Shown here in pieces: positions 14,836 to 21,526 of a stretch of 22,363 nt of DNA. Origin of the DNA: JADKIH01 sp043747595 (GTDB taxonomy: Bacteria; Bacteroidota; Bacteroidia; AKYH767-A; 2013-40CM-41-45); contig JAYTOX010000112.1 of assembly GCA_043747595.1 (NCBI GenBank), positions 1-22,363 on the forward strand, read 5' to 3'. Position 1 is the first letter of the stretch, and each line of letters starts with the position of its first letter. The translations under genes and the position numbers were made by a program. Below the pieces are notes generated by a model, which was given only the letters and a program-made list of their open reading frames with translations, was not told the DNA's origin and did no database searches.

Positions 14836-16791
14836 TTGGACCCCGGTAGTCACACATTAACCATTATTTTACAAGAGCTGAGCTCAATAATGAATCCTGC
14901 ATTTTCGATTTCTATCGGATTTATTATTGAAGGTATCGTTTTACTACTTCTGTTATTTGCTTCCGGATTTTTTTCGGGTGCAGAGACCGCATTCTTTGCT
15001 ATCACATCGGGGCAGCTGTTCGACTTAAAAGATTCTCAAAACACTAAAAACAAATTAGTGTATGATCTTCTTGAAAAACCAAAGCGGCTAATAGCAACCT
15101 TACTCATCACAATTAACTTTGTAAATATTGCCATCGTAGTTCTTTCGTCGATGTTAATTGAAGAGGTTTTTGAATTTCAAAATCACGAAACCTTAGGCTT
15201 CATGATCCAAGTAGTGCTGGTGACATTTGTGATCGTTCTATTTTGTGAGGTCATGCCAAAGGTTTATGCTACGCAAAGTCCATTAAAGTCGGCCATAAAA
15301 AGCTCCTTCCTTGTTTACGTTCTCGACAAACTGTTAAAACCATTTAGTACAATTTTAATGAAGGCAACATCTATTGTTGATCAGCGAATAGGACAAAAAG
15401 GGTATGATGTTTCAGTTGATGAGTTAACAGCAGCAATAGATATTACGAGCGACAAAAGTACGCCTGAGGAAGAAAAAAAGATCTTGAAAGGGATAGCACG
15501 TTTTGGAAACATCGATGTAAAGCAGATTATGAAATCGAGAATGGATGTAATTGCTTTCAACAAAGATTTAAAATTTAGTGAACTTTTTCCGTTGATAGTA
15601 GAGAATAGATATTCGCGAGTACCGGTTTTTGAAAACTCATTCGATACTGTAATTGGAGTACTTTGTATCAAGGATCTTCTCCCCTATCTCGATTTACAAT
15701 ACGATGCAAACTTCGATTGGTTAAAGCAAATTCGCCCGGCGTATTTTGTTCCTGAGAGTAAAAAAATAAACGATCTTCTTCAAGAATTTCAAGAGAAGAA
15801 AAACCATCTTGCCATTGTAATAGATGAATACGGAGGAAGCTCAGGTATTGTAACGTTAGAAGATGTATTGGAAGAAATTGTTGGAGAAATTAACGATGAG
15901 TTTGATGATGATGAATTAACCTACAGCAAACTTGACGATTTGAATTATGTTTTTGAAGGGAAAACTAATTTAAACGATATCTGCCGAGTGATGGAACTCG
16001 AAAGAAAAGTTTTTGGTGATGAGAATGAAGGGATAGATACACTGGCAGGATTAATTTTAGAAGTCAAGGGAAATATTCCGATGAGAAATGAGGTGATTAA
16101 ATTCAACGATTTGAAATTCACAATTGAATCGGCCGATAAAAAAAGAATTAAGCGAGTTAAAATTACACTGCCGGAAAAGCAATCGTTTGAAAGCGCTGGC
16201 AATCGTTCAAATAATTTGAATACAATAATTATTCTGTTTGGCTTCCTGTTTTCATTGATGCTAACCGGATGTGAACATGAATACAATCCAAAGCCTCGCG
16301 GTTATTTCAGAATCCACATGCCGGAAAAAAAATATGAACTTTTTGAGCCCGCAGGATGCCCTTACTCGTTTGAGAAACCAATTTATTCTACTGTAACAAT
16401 TGACACTTTAGAAAAAGCTGAACCCTATTGGTACAATGTTGAATGGCCTCAATTCAAAGGGACACTGTATATGAGTTATAAGCCAATAAATAACGACCTG
16501 AAAAAATTTATTGATGATAGCCGCACTTTATCTATGAAGCACATAGCAAAAGCATCAGGAATGAGCGATGAGCAAATCGACGAGCCCAGCAAGAGAGTTT
16601 ATGGCTCTTACACTTTTGTGAAAGGGAATAGCGCCTCCGCAGTACAGTTTTATTTAACAGACAGCACAAAACATTTTATTCGTGGCGCTCTTTATTTTTA
16701 TGCCATTCCTAATCCTGATTCTTTATCGCCTGTATTGGATTTTGTTGAGCAAGATGTACAGCATCTTGTCAATACATTTCAATGGCATTAA
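14836..16791 (+). CDS. gldE-gldD: GldE-GldD fused frame (CBS-domain membrane protein plus gliding lipoprotein)
   Basis: One uninterrupted 651-codon frame contains two proteins that are normally separate. Residues 1-452 are GldE, a CorC/HlyC-like membrane protein. Its N-terminal DUF21 domain has about four hydrophobic segments (about 27-57, 78-106, 116-141, 153-175), two CBS domains follow (about 232-290 and 300-355, with IDEYGGSSGIVTLEDVLEEIVGE in the second), then a C-terminal transporter-associated domain. After a linker, residues 461-479 form a hydrophobic segment ending in the lipobox LTGC (Cys479). Residues 480-651 are GldD (YNPKPRGYFRIHMPEKKYELF, then SRTLSMKHIAKAS). Both proteins are needed for gliding and T9SS function in Flavobacterium. 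The start is TTG at 14836, favoured because LDPGS resembles the usual MDPxx GldE start; ATG at 14890 is the alternative. A separate GldD could begin at the in-frame TTG at 16216. Convergent with heme A synthase, overlapping it by 4 nt. Confidence 0.85.
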   Translation: MDPGSHTLTIILQELSSIMNPAFSISIGFIIEGIVLLLLLFASGFFSGAETAFFAITSGQLFDLKDSQNTKNKLVYDLLEKPKRLIATLLITINFVNIAIVVLSSMLIEEVFEFQNHETLGFMIQVVLVTFVIVLFCEVMPKVYATQSPLKSAIKSSFLVYVLDKLLKPFSTILMKATSIVDQRIGQKGYDVSVDELTAAIDITSDKSTPEEEKKILKGIARFGNIDVKQIMKSRMDVIAFNKDLKFSELFPLIVENRYSRVPVFENSFDTVIGVLCIKDLLPYLDLQYDANFDWLKQIRPAYFVPESKKINDLLQEFQEKKNHLAIVIDEYGGSSGIVTLEDVLEEIVGEINDEFDDDELTYSKLDDLNYVFEGKTNLNDICRVMELERKVFGDENEGIDTLAGLILEVKGNIPMRNEVIKFNDLKFTIESADKKRIKRVKITLPEKQSFESAGNRSNNLNTIIILFGFLFSLMLTGCEHEYNPKPRGYFRIHMPEKKYELFEPAGCPYSFEKPIYSTVTIDTLEKAEPYWYNVEWPQFKGTLYMSYKPINNDLKKFIDDSRTLSMKHIAKASGMSDEQIDEPSKRVYGSYTFVKGNSASAVQFYLTDSTKHFIRGALYFYAIPNPDSLSPVLDFVEQDVQHLVNTFQWH

Positions 16792-17822
16792 ACGCTCGCA
16801 CCTTTTTTTCTAAAACTATACAGCAGATAAATAATTACGCTGAATAAAAAGAATGCACCGATTTGATGTATGGAAGCTAACGCAATATTTACCTGTGTAA
16901 GCAACGTCAAAACTCCCAACAAAAACTGAATTGTAAGAGCAATCATTAACCAATTGATACCTGTTTGTTGAATTTTTTCGAGCTTCTCTTTTTTAGAAAT
17001 AATAAAGAGCCAAGTACATAGAATGACTAACGTAAAAGCAAAGAAGCGGTGGATAAACTGAACAGCAATCGGATTATCAAAAAAGTTGATGATTAATGGT
17101 TGCATCAACCCCATTCCGTTGGGAATAATTTGTCCTGCCATCAATGGAAATGTGTTGTACATTTTTCCGGCATGTAATCCGGCTACCAATGCTCCATAAA
17201 TTATTTGAAGAATAAGTACAGAGAAAATGATTTTAATGATCGACCTCAACTTAGAATTGATTATTTCATTTCTGACTTTTTCTGAGTACCACAATTCCAG
17301 TGCAAAATAAAAAGTAAAAGCAAAAGTGATAAAAGCAGTAATTAGATGTATTGCCAATCGAATATGACTAACACTTGTGCGCTCTGCTAGTCCGCTGCTA
17401 ACCATAAACCAGCCGAGAAACCCTTGCAGTCCTCCCAGCAAAAAGAGCAGCAGCATTTTATTACACGTTTTCTTTTCGAATTTATTTTTGAAGAAAAAAT
17501 ATAAGAATGGAATAATAAAAACAACACCAATTAAACGGCCAATGAGGCGATGAATAAATTCCCACCAAAAAATAGATTTAAAATCGGCGAGATTGAATTG
17601 ATAATTTATTTTTTGAAATTGGGGAATCTGCTTGTATTTTTCGAAGGCAATATTCCATTCTGTTTCGTTGAGAGGAGGAATAGAACCCATAATTGGTTTC
17701 CATTCGGTAATAGATAAGCCCGAGCCGGTAAGACGCGTAATACCACCAACTACAACCATTACGAAAATAAGAAAGCAACCGCTGAAAAGCCAGATCGCAA
17801 TTTGTCTGTTGGCAGATTTCAT
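16788..17822 (-). CDS. ctaA: Heme A synthase (COX15/CtaA family)
   Basis: This inner-membrane protein oxidises the C8 methyl of heme O to give heme A for aa3-type cytochrome oxidases. The 344 residues contain about eight hydrophobic helices. Histidines that ligate heme in this family are visible in WWEFIHRLIGR (about 87-97), SHIRLAIHLITAF, VQFIHRFFAF and ASIHQIGAF. The N-terminal block VVGGITRLTGSGLSITEWKP is the signature of the COX15-like (type 2) branch, as in mitochondria and alphaproteobacteria. The absence of the extracellular cysteine pair of Bacillus CtaA agrees with that. It implies aerobic respiration with a heme A oxidase, although no oxidase subunit gene is in the window. It stands alone, converging with the gldE-gldD frame. 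Confidence 0.93.
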   Translation of the reverse strand: MKSANRQIAIWLFSGCFLIFVMVVVGGITRLTGSGLSITEWKPIMGSIPPLNETEWNIAFEKYKQIPQFQKINYQFNLADFKSIFWWEFIHRLIGRLIGVVFIIPFLYFFFKNKFEKKTCNKMLLLFLLGGLQGFLGWFMVSSGLAERTSVSHIRLAIHLITAFITFAFTFYFALELWYSEKVRNEIINSKLRSIIKIIFSVLILQIIYGALVAGLHAGKMYNTFPLMAGQIIPNGMGLMQPLIINFFDNPIAVQFIHRFFAFTLVILCTWLFIISKKEKLEKIQQTGINWLMIALTIQFLLGVLTLLTQVNIALASIHQIGAFFLFSVIIYLLYSFRKKGASV

Positions 17823-17883
17823 TTCTTCAAGAACAAAGTAAACTTAGATTAGTTTAAACAACTTCGATTAAAAACAAAAACTA

Positions 17884-19362
17884 TTAATCGTACTTCGGTT
17901 TAACAAACCAGCGATCGTTGATAGTGATTCCCAGCCCGAATTTGATATACTTTTCTTCGATTGGGTTAAAAGAAGTATTTCCTCTTTTTCCAAGTTCTAC
18001 AGAAAAATGAATATTAGTTGCAGCTTTACCAATAGGCAATCCTAAGCCGAATGAAAGCCCGACGTCATTAATTTTTTCCGTTCCAACATTAAGAAATGTT
18101 TGCTGGTAATGAAATCCTAAACGGTAAGATATAAAATGTGAATAGCCACGAGGTGCTCTATCGTTTGGAATATATTGAATACCAACTGCGGCTTTCCAAC
18201 TATCAAACAAAGAATCTTTGACATCTAAGAATTTAAAATCGGACCATTTTTGAAGAGAGTAATCGCCGGCAAATGTCCAACGAGTTCCTTTTTTAAGAGC
18301 AGCACCAATACCAATACTCAAAGGCAATGTTACTTTTTTCTGATTGCTTGTTGAATAGATAGAAGTATCGCGCATTAAGATTTGATCGGGCAATGCATAA
18401 TTATAAAAACGATATGAGGCTACCACTCGAGTTTCTCTTGCATTTAAGTCAGCAACAGGAGAGGCTATCAAACCAAGAGTTAATCGCCAATCACTTTTCT
18501 TCTTTTTACCTACAACTTTATTTCGAAGGTCTTGCGCTTGTGCTATTTCTTGATTAAGTAAATTTTTTGATTCGTAATCGGGAGTCGAGGGACCGGAAAG
18601 AATACGGCTAAGAGAATCGTTAAGAGCTTTAATTTTTTTATCGAACATAACGATTGAATCCGACTTCGATAGTCGCAAACTGTCCATCGTATATTGCAAG
18701 CCGAAATTATAATGAAACCAACCTATGGCAGTACTTCTATTATCGAAAGCGTTCATATAATATGGCGAAGTAAATTCGATCGATTTATTATGATCAACCA
18801 CACCAAAAATGTATTCAACATTTACACCGAGAGAAAGATGTTTCCCGAATTTTTTTCCTGTCCCGATATGAAAACTATTTAGTCCGCCCGAACCTTTGTA
18901 TGATCTCTTTTCAGAATCACCAAAAGGAGTGGTTGTATTTTCCACAATCGAATAACCAACACTAGAATAAGGCTGTAAGCCGAAGCCTAAAGACCATTTA
19001 AACGGAATAATAGGAAAGGCAAATTGGAAGTACGACAAAGAAGCCACATTAGTATTTTGCGAAGACTTAGCCGTTGAAAGCTTGTACTGATTAAACTTTA
19101 AGCCTACATCGAAAGATGTAAGGAAGAGATCGGCGTAAGAAGCAGGATTTCCAGAGTTGATAAAAAGCGGATGAGTGATCGCTATTTCAGTACCGCCCAT
19201 TCCTAAATTTTTAGTTAGCGAAGTAGATTCAAGATCACCAATTCCATATCTGGAGTAAGGCGAACTAGTAGAAACCTGTGCGGAGGAAAAAAGAGCAGAT
19301 GATACAAAGCAAAAAAAGAAAAAAATCTTTTTAGTGCTCGACGTTATGTTTGATAATTTCAT
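17884..19362 (-). CDS. Predicted outer-membrane beta-barrel protein
   Basis: This 492-residue protein has a clear signal peptide (MKLSNITSSTKKIF, a hydrophobic core, cleavage probably after Ala28 in SSAQ). The mature part opens with SPYSRYGIGDLES and LGMGGTEIA, features of FadL/OmpP1-like and related Bacteroidota barrels. It continues as alternating aromatic strands with tight turns and ends in a strand, DRWFVKPKYD. Residues about 227-290 are different: a charged helical, probably coiled-coil insertion (SKSDSIVMFDKKIKALNDSL, then NQEIAQAQDLRNK) ending in KKKK. Its start overlaps the end of coaX by 32 nt, and because the signal peptide starts at that ATG the overlap is probably real. The coaX-barrel neighbourhood recurs in Bacteroidota. 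Transport substrate unknown. Confidence 0.75.
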   Translation of the reverse strand: MKLSNITSSTKKIFFFFCFVSSALFSSAQVSTSSPYSRYGIGDLESTSLTKNLGMGGTEIAITHPLFINSGNPASYADLFLTSFDVGLKFNQYKLSTAKSSQNTNVASLSYFQFAFPIIPFKWSLGFGLQPYSSVGYSIVENTTTPFGDSEKRSYKGSGGLNSFHIGTGKKFGKHLSLGVNVEYIFGVVDHNKSIEFTSPYYMNAFDNRSTAIGWFHYNFGLQYTMDSLRLSKSDSIVMFDKKIKALNDSLSRILSGPSTPDYESKNLLNQEIAQAQDLRNKVVGKKKKSDWRLTLGLIASPVADLNARETRVVASYRFYNYALPDQILMRDTSIYSTSNQKKVTLPLSIGIGAALKKGTRWTFAGDYSLQKWSDFKFLDVKDSLFDSWKAAVGIQYIPNDRAPRGYSHFISYRLGFHYQQTFLNVGTEKINDVGLSFGLGLPIGKAATNIHFSVELGKRGNTSFNPIEEKYIKFGLGITINDRWFVKPKYD

Positions 19363-20053
19363 TTAAACCAATGTTAACCAAATCGGAGGCGGCAAAGATG
19401 CTTAAATTTAGTTGACTCACAAAACGATTCATGTCGCCGCCGGTAAGAATAACTTTTAGGTCGGTATATTTTTCGGCATACCGAGCAGCAATCCCTTCCA
19501 TTTCAGCAACTATTCCATTAAAAACACCTGTCTGCAAAGCAGTTACAGTGGAATCACCAATTAACTTTTGAGGATCAGTGAGGGGAGCTAAAGGAAGTTT
19601 ACCGGTAAATTTATTGAGTGCTAAAAATCGCATCTTCAAACCCGGGCTTATATTTCCGCCTTTATATTTTTTTGAATGGTCGATCAGGTCATATTTGATA
19701 CACGTTCCAGCGTCGATAATGAGGACATTTTGTTTAGGAAAGAGGAAAGTTGCAGCAATTACATTGGCCAAGCGGTCTTTTCCTAGCGTTTTCGGAGTTG
19801 TGTATAAGTTTTTAATTGGAATTTTAGTGGACTCGGCCAATACAACAATACTCAGTTTTTTGAGCATTATTTTAAGGCTAGAATTAAAATCTACAACCGA
19901 AGAAACAAGAGCCGATTGGATATTAAATTTCTTGCAGAGCGATTGTAAACGCCGAGCAGTTAACACTTTGCAAACATCACGATAAATAGCAATATTGTTT
20001 TGAAAGATAATAATCTTACAAAACGAGTTCCCTTGATCGATAGTGAGATACAT
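19331..20053 (-). CDS. coaX: Type III pantothenate kinase
   Basis: The enzyme phosphorylates pantothenate with ATP, the first step of CoA synthesis; the type III class needs a monovalent cation and is not feedback-inhibited by CoA. I use the ATG at 20053 (240 residues) rather than an in-frame one at 20071, because it places the phosphate-binding Asp at position 6 in MYLTIDQGNS, as is usual. Other ASKHA motifs are TPKTLGKDRLAN with Gly91, Asp93 and Arg94 (pantothenate binding, catalytic Asp), LIIDAGTCIKYD at 111-122, GGNISPG at 132-138 and LTGGD near the C-terminus. IDAGTCIKYD departs a little from the usual IDxGTAxT. It is probably translationally coupled to the overlapping barrel gene downstream. 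Confidence 0.92.
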   Translation of the reverse strand: MYLTIDQGNSFCKIIIFQNNIAIYRDVCKVLTARRLQSLCKKFNIQSALVSSVVDFNSSLKIMLKKLSIVVLAESTKIPIKNLYTTPKTLGKDRLANVIAATFLFPKQNVLIIDAGTCIKYDLIDHSKKYKGGNISPGLKMRFLALNKFTGKLPLAPLTDPQKLIGDSTVTALQTGVFNGIVAEMEGIAARYAEKYTDLKVILTGGDMNRFVSQLNLSIFAASDLVNIGLNEIIKHNVEH

Positions 20054-20124
20054 AGAAATAATTTTGTGCAAGTTAGGTAAAGTGAAATATAGAGAAGGAA
20101 TAAATGACGGAAAAGGGAAATAAA

Positions 20125-20155
20125 TTTGGGGATTTTTAATTTTTTTCTACTTTTG
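20125..20155 (+). promoter_or_regulatory. Promoter of tRNA-Phe (and response regulator)
   Basis: TTTG (20125-20128), 19 nt, TACTTTTG (20148-20155): an exact TTTG-N19-TAnnTTTG promoter, the best match in the window. It ends 14 nt before the mature 5' end of the tRNA. Confidence 0.75.
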
Positions 20156-20169
20156 CGCACTCCAAATAC

Positions 20170-20242
20170 GGTGATGTAGCTCAGTTGGTAGAGCAAAGGA
20201 CTGAAAATCCTTGTGTCGATGGTTCGATTCCATTCATCACCA
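20170..20242 (+). tRNA. tRNA-Phe (anticodon GAA)
   Basis: A full cloverleaf can be drawn: acceptor GGTGATG (20170-20176) with CATCACC (20235-20241), D-stem GCTC/GAGC, anticodon stem AAGGA/TCCTT with loop CTGAAAA and anticodon GAA at 20203-20205, variable loop GTGTC, T-stem GATGG/CCATT (one G-U pair) with loop TTCGATT, and discriminator A at 20242. The 3' CCA is not encoded (CTA follows), so it must be added after transcription. Confidence 0.97.
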
Positions 20243-20261
20243 CTAAATAAAATTCTGAATC

Positions 20262-20672
20262 ATGAAAAACACTGATAAAGCAATTAAGTTTGATCGAGTT
20301 CTTCTGATTGACGATAACGACATTGATAATTTTATCAATGAGCGAATGATCACTACCAATCAGTTTTCGAAATTGGTAGTCGTAAAAAACAGTGGCGAGT
20401 CGGCTTTGGAATATTTAAAAGAGCACAGCAACGAACCCGGCACGTTACCTCAGATTATTTTTCTTGATTTGAATATGCCAGTAATGGATGGTTTTGATTT
20501 CCTAGAAAAATACGAAACACTTCCTGAGAGTATTTTGAAAACGTGTAAGGTAATTGTATTGTCGTCGTCGATTAGTCCGGAAGACATCAACCGAGCATCT
20601 ACCAATCAGTATGTGGTGAAGTATGTGAACAAGCCGTTGAACGAAAAATATTTAGACGCGATTAATTTTTAG
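20262..20672 (+). CDS. Receiver-only response regulator (CheY-like)
   Basis: This 136-residue protein is a single REC domain with no output domain. It has the acidic pair Asp17-Asp18 (LLIDDNDIDN), the phospho-acceptor Asp69 in FLDLNMPVMDGFDFL, the switch Ser101 in VIVLSSSI (Thr or Ser in the family), and Lys124 in VNKPL. DDNDIDNFI is a common start in Bacteroidota single-domain regulators, often partners of hybrid or PAS-type histidine kinases. No kinase gene is nearby. The gene begins 19 nt after the tRNA-Phe gene with no room for a separate promoter, so it is probably read from the tRNA promoter. Its stop codon overlaps the heptamer tract that opens the repeat island. Confidence 0.92.
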   Translation: MKNTDKAIKFDRVLLIDDNDIDNFINERMITTNQFSKLVVVKNSGESALEYLKEHSNEPGTLPQIIFLDLNMPVMDGFDFLEKYETLPESILKTCKVIVLSSSISPEDINRASTNQYVVKYVNKPLNEKYLDAINF

Positions 20673-20692
20673 TGAGTGGTGAGTGGTGAGTA
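20672..20692 (+). repeat. Three GTGAGT(G/A) heptamers
   Basis: GTGAGTG, GTGAGTG and GTGAGTA in tandem, beginning inside the stop codon of the response regulator. Related heptamers in the other orientation occur at 92-105 and 155-168. Confidence 0.85.
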
Positions 20693-20831
20693 AAAAAATG
20701 CCACGCTGACTTATTAATATTTTCCTTTTATTTTATTTACCTAAAAGTTTTTTGATTCTTAAACTTTCTTTTCATTTCCCTTGAATTGCCAAGTAAATAT
20801 CATTTTCCTTGTGTGCGGATGAAGTATGAAG

Positions 20832-21074
20832 TCTGAACCAGGATTTTTCTGATTTTAGGATTTTTTTGATTCGTAATTTAGAAACTTGCGCTCGGCAGAA
20901 TGTTGTGTGATGGGCTGTGTGTGAGATCATTCAGCCGCACACAGTAGAGGGATTAATAATTTATTAATGATTAATGAAGAATAATTCTTTTTAATTGACT
21001 GCTATATTAGGCGCTATTCTTTTATAAAATTTCGAATCAAGAAAATCCTAAAATCAGAAAAATCCCGGTTCAGA
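20832..21074. repeat. 42-bp inverted repeat with 159-bp interior
   Basis: The left arm 20832-20873 (starting tctgaaccaggatttttctg) is the reverse complement of the right arm 21033-21074 (ending aaatcccggttcaga) with two differences in 42. The interior, 20874-21032, contains one copy of the nested-palindrome element. The layout resembles a small non-autonomous element with terminal inverted repeats, but the flanks (gaag on the left, catt on the right) show no target duplication. Confidence 0.85.
20884..20943 (-). repeat. Nested-palindrome element, copy A
   Basis: About 60 nt, the reverse-complement relative of 21379-21435. Shared blocks are atgttgtgtg, gggctgtg, tcattcag and cgcacaca. Within it CTGTGTGTG (20915-20923) can pair with CGCACACAG (20936-20944) with one G-U pair. 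The similarity continues rightward through AT-rich sequence to the inverted gcagtcaattaa at 20991-21002, so the true unit is about 120 nt. Confidence 0.7.
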
Positions 21075-21081
21075 CATTTTT

Positions 21082-21247
21082 CCGCTAGGCGAAATGTTTA
21101 TTCCAATAGCTATCGAAAGTTGAGCAATATCTGTTCTTCACTGCTAAACCAAATCTTCCGGCGACCGCTAGGCGTAATGTTGATTCCGATAGCTATCGGA
21201 AGCTGAGCAATAATTTTTCTTCAATACTAAACCTGTTCTTCCGGCGT
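21082..21247. repeat. 83-bp tandem duplication with internal palindrome
   Basis: Copies 21082-21164 and 21165-21247 have the same length without gaps and match at 69 of 83 positions. Each starts ccgctaggcg and ends cttccggcg plus one base. Copy 2 holds the perfect 18-nt palindrome TTCCGATAGCTATCGGAA (21184-21201). In copy 1 (21101-21118) two pairs are changed, both to A-C on the plus strand, which are G-U in minus-strand RNA. GGCGAAATG at 21088-21096 is matched in inverse by CATTTCGCC at 21248-21256. Confidence 0.85.
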
Positions 21248-21287
21248 CATTTCGCCCGGGAGTTGGAAGAGTGTGAGTGTGATTTTT

Positions 21288-21308
21288 GAAGTATGAAGTA
21301 TGAAGTAT
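21288..21308 (+). repeat. Three GAAGTAT heptamers, block 1
   Basis: GAAGTAT three times, followed by gaaaaaatt and then gcagtcaattaa at 21326-21337. The whole stretch to about 21373 is directly repeated at 21436-21522. A degenerate two-unit version is at 20821-20832. Confidence 0.85.
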
Positions 21309-21378
21309 GAAAAAATTAAAATACCGCAGTCAATTAATAATCATTTTTCATTTATCATTACAAATTATTAATTATTCC

Positions 21379-21435
21379 TGTGTGCGCCTGAATGAGCTCT
21401 CGCACAGCCCAACACACAACATTCAGTCGAGCAAG
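21379..21435 (+). repeat. Nested-palindrome element, copy B
   Basis: The inverted partner of 20884-20943. CTGAATG (21388-21394) and CATTCAG (21420-21426) form an outer pair. CTGTGTGCG (21379-21386 with the preceding C) can pair with CGCACAG (21401-21407) imperfectly. It is bracketed on both sides by GAAGTAT-heptamer blocks in the same orientation. Confidence 0.7.
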
Positions 21436-21456
21436 AAAGTATGAAGTATGAAGTAT
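21436..21456 (+). repeat. Three (A/G)AAGTAT heptamers, block 2
   Basis: AAAGTAT followed by GAAGTAT twice, then the same gaaaaaaatt, gcagtcaattaa (21475-21486) and AT-rich sequence as block 1. It ends where the 3' end of the T9SS cargo gene begins. Confidence 0.85.
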
Positions 21457-21526
21457 GAAAAAAATTAAAACATCGCAGTCAATTAATTGATAACTATTTT
21501 TCATTAATCATTATAAATTATAAAAA

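Larger units (their letters stand above)
20673..21526. repeat. Gene-free island of layered repeats
   Basis: These 854 nt hold no credible coding frame. From left to right: GTGAGTG heptamers; an AT-rich stretch (20693-20820) with nothing recognisable; a 42-bp inverted repeat (20832-20873 with 21033-21074); inside it a nested-palindrome element (20884-20943); then an 83-bp tandem duplication (21082-21247); GAAGTAT heptamers (21288-21308); an inverted second copy of the palindrome element (21379-21435); and a second GAAGTAT block (21436-21456) followed by AT-rich sequence. The 12-mer gcagtcaattaa occurs at 21326-21337 and 21475-21486 and, inverted, at 20991-21002. The island lies between the end of a plus-strand gene and the end of a minus-strand gene, so both neighbouring transcripts would run into it. 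No transposase or target-site duplication was seen. Confidence 0.85.

Noticed and set aside
20832..21074. Insertion sequence remnant
   Set aside because: There is no transposase fragment in any frame and no target-site duplication; kept as an inverted repeat only.
20673..21526. CRISPR array
   Set aside because: The repeats differ in type, orientation and spacing, the tandem units are directly adjacent without spacers, and no cas gene is present.
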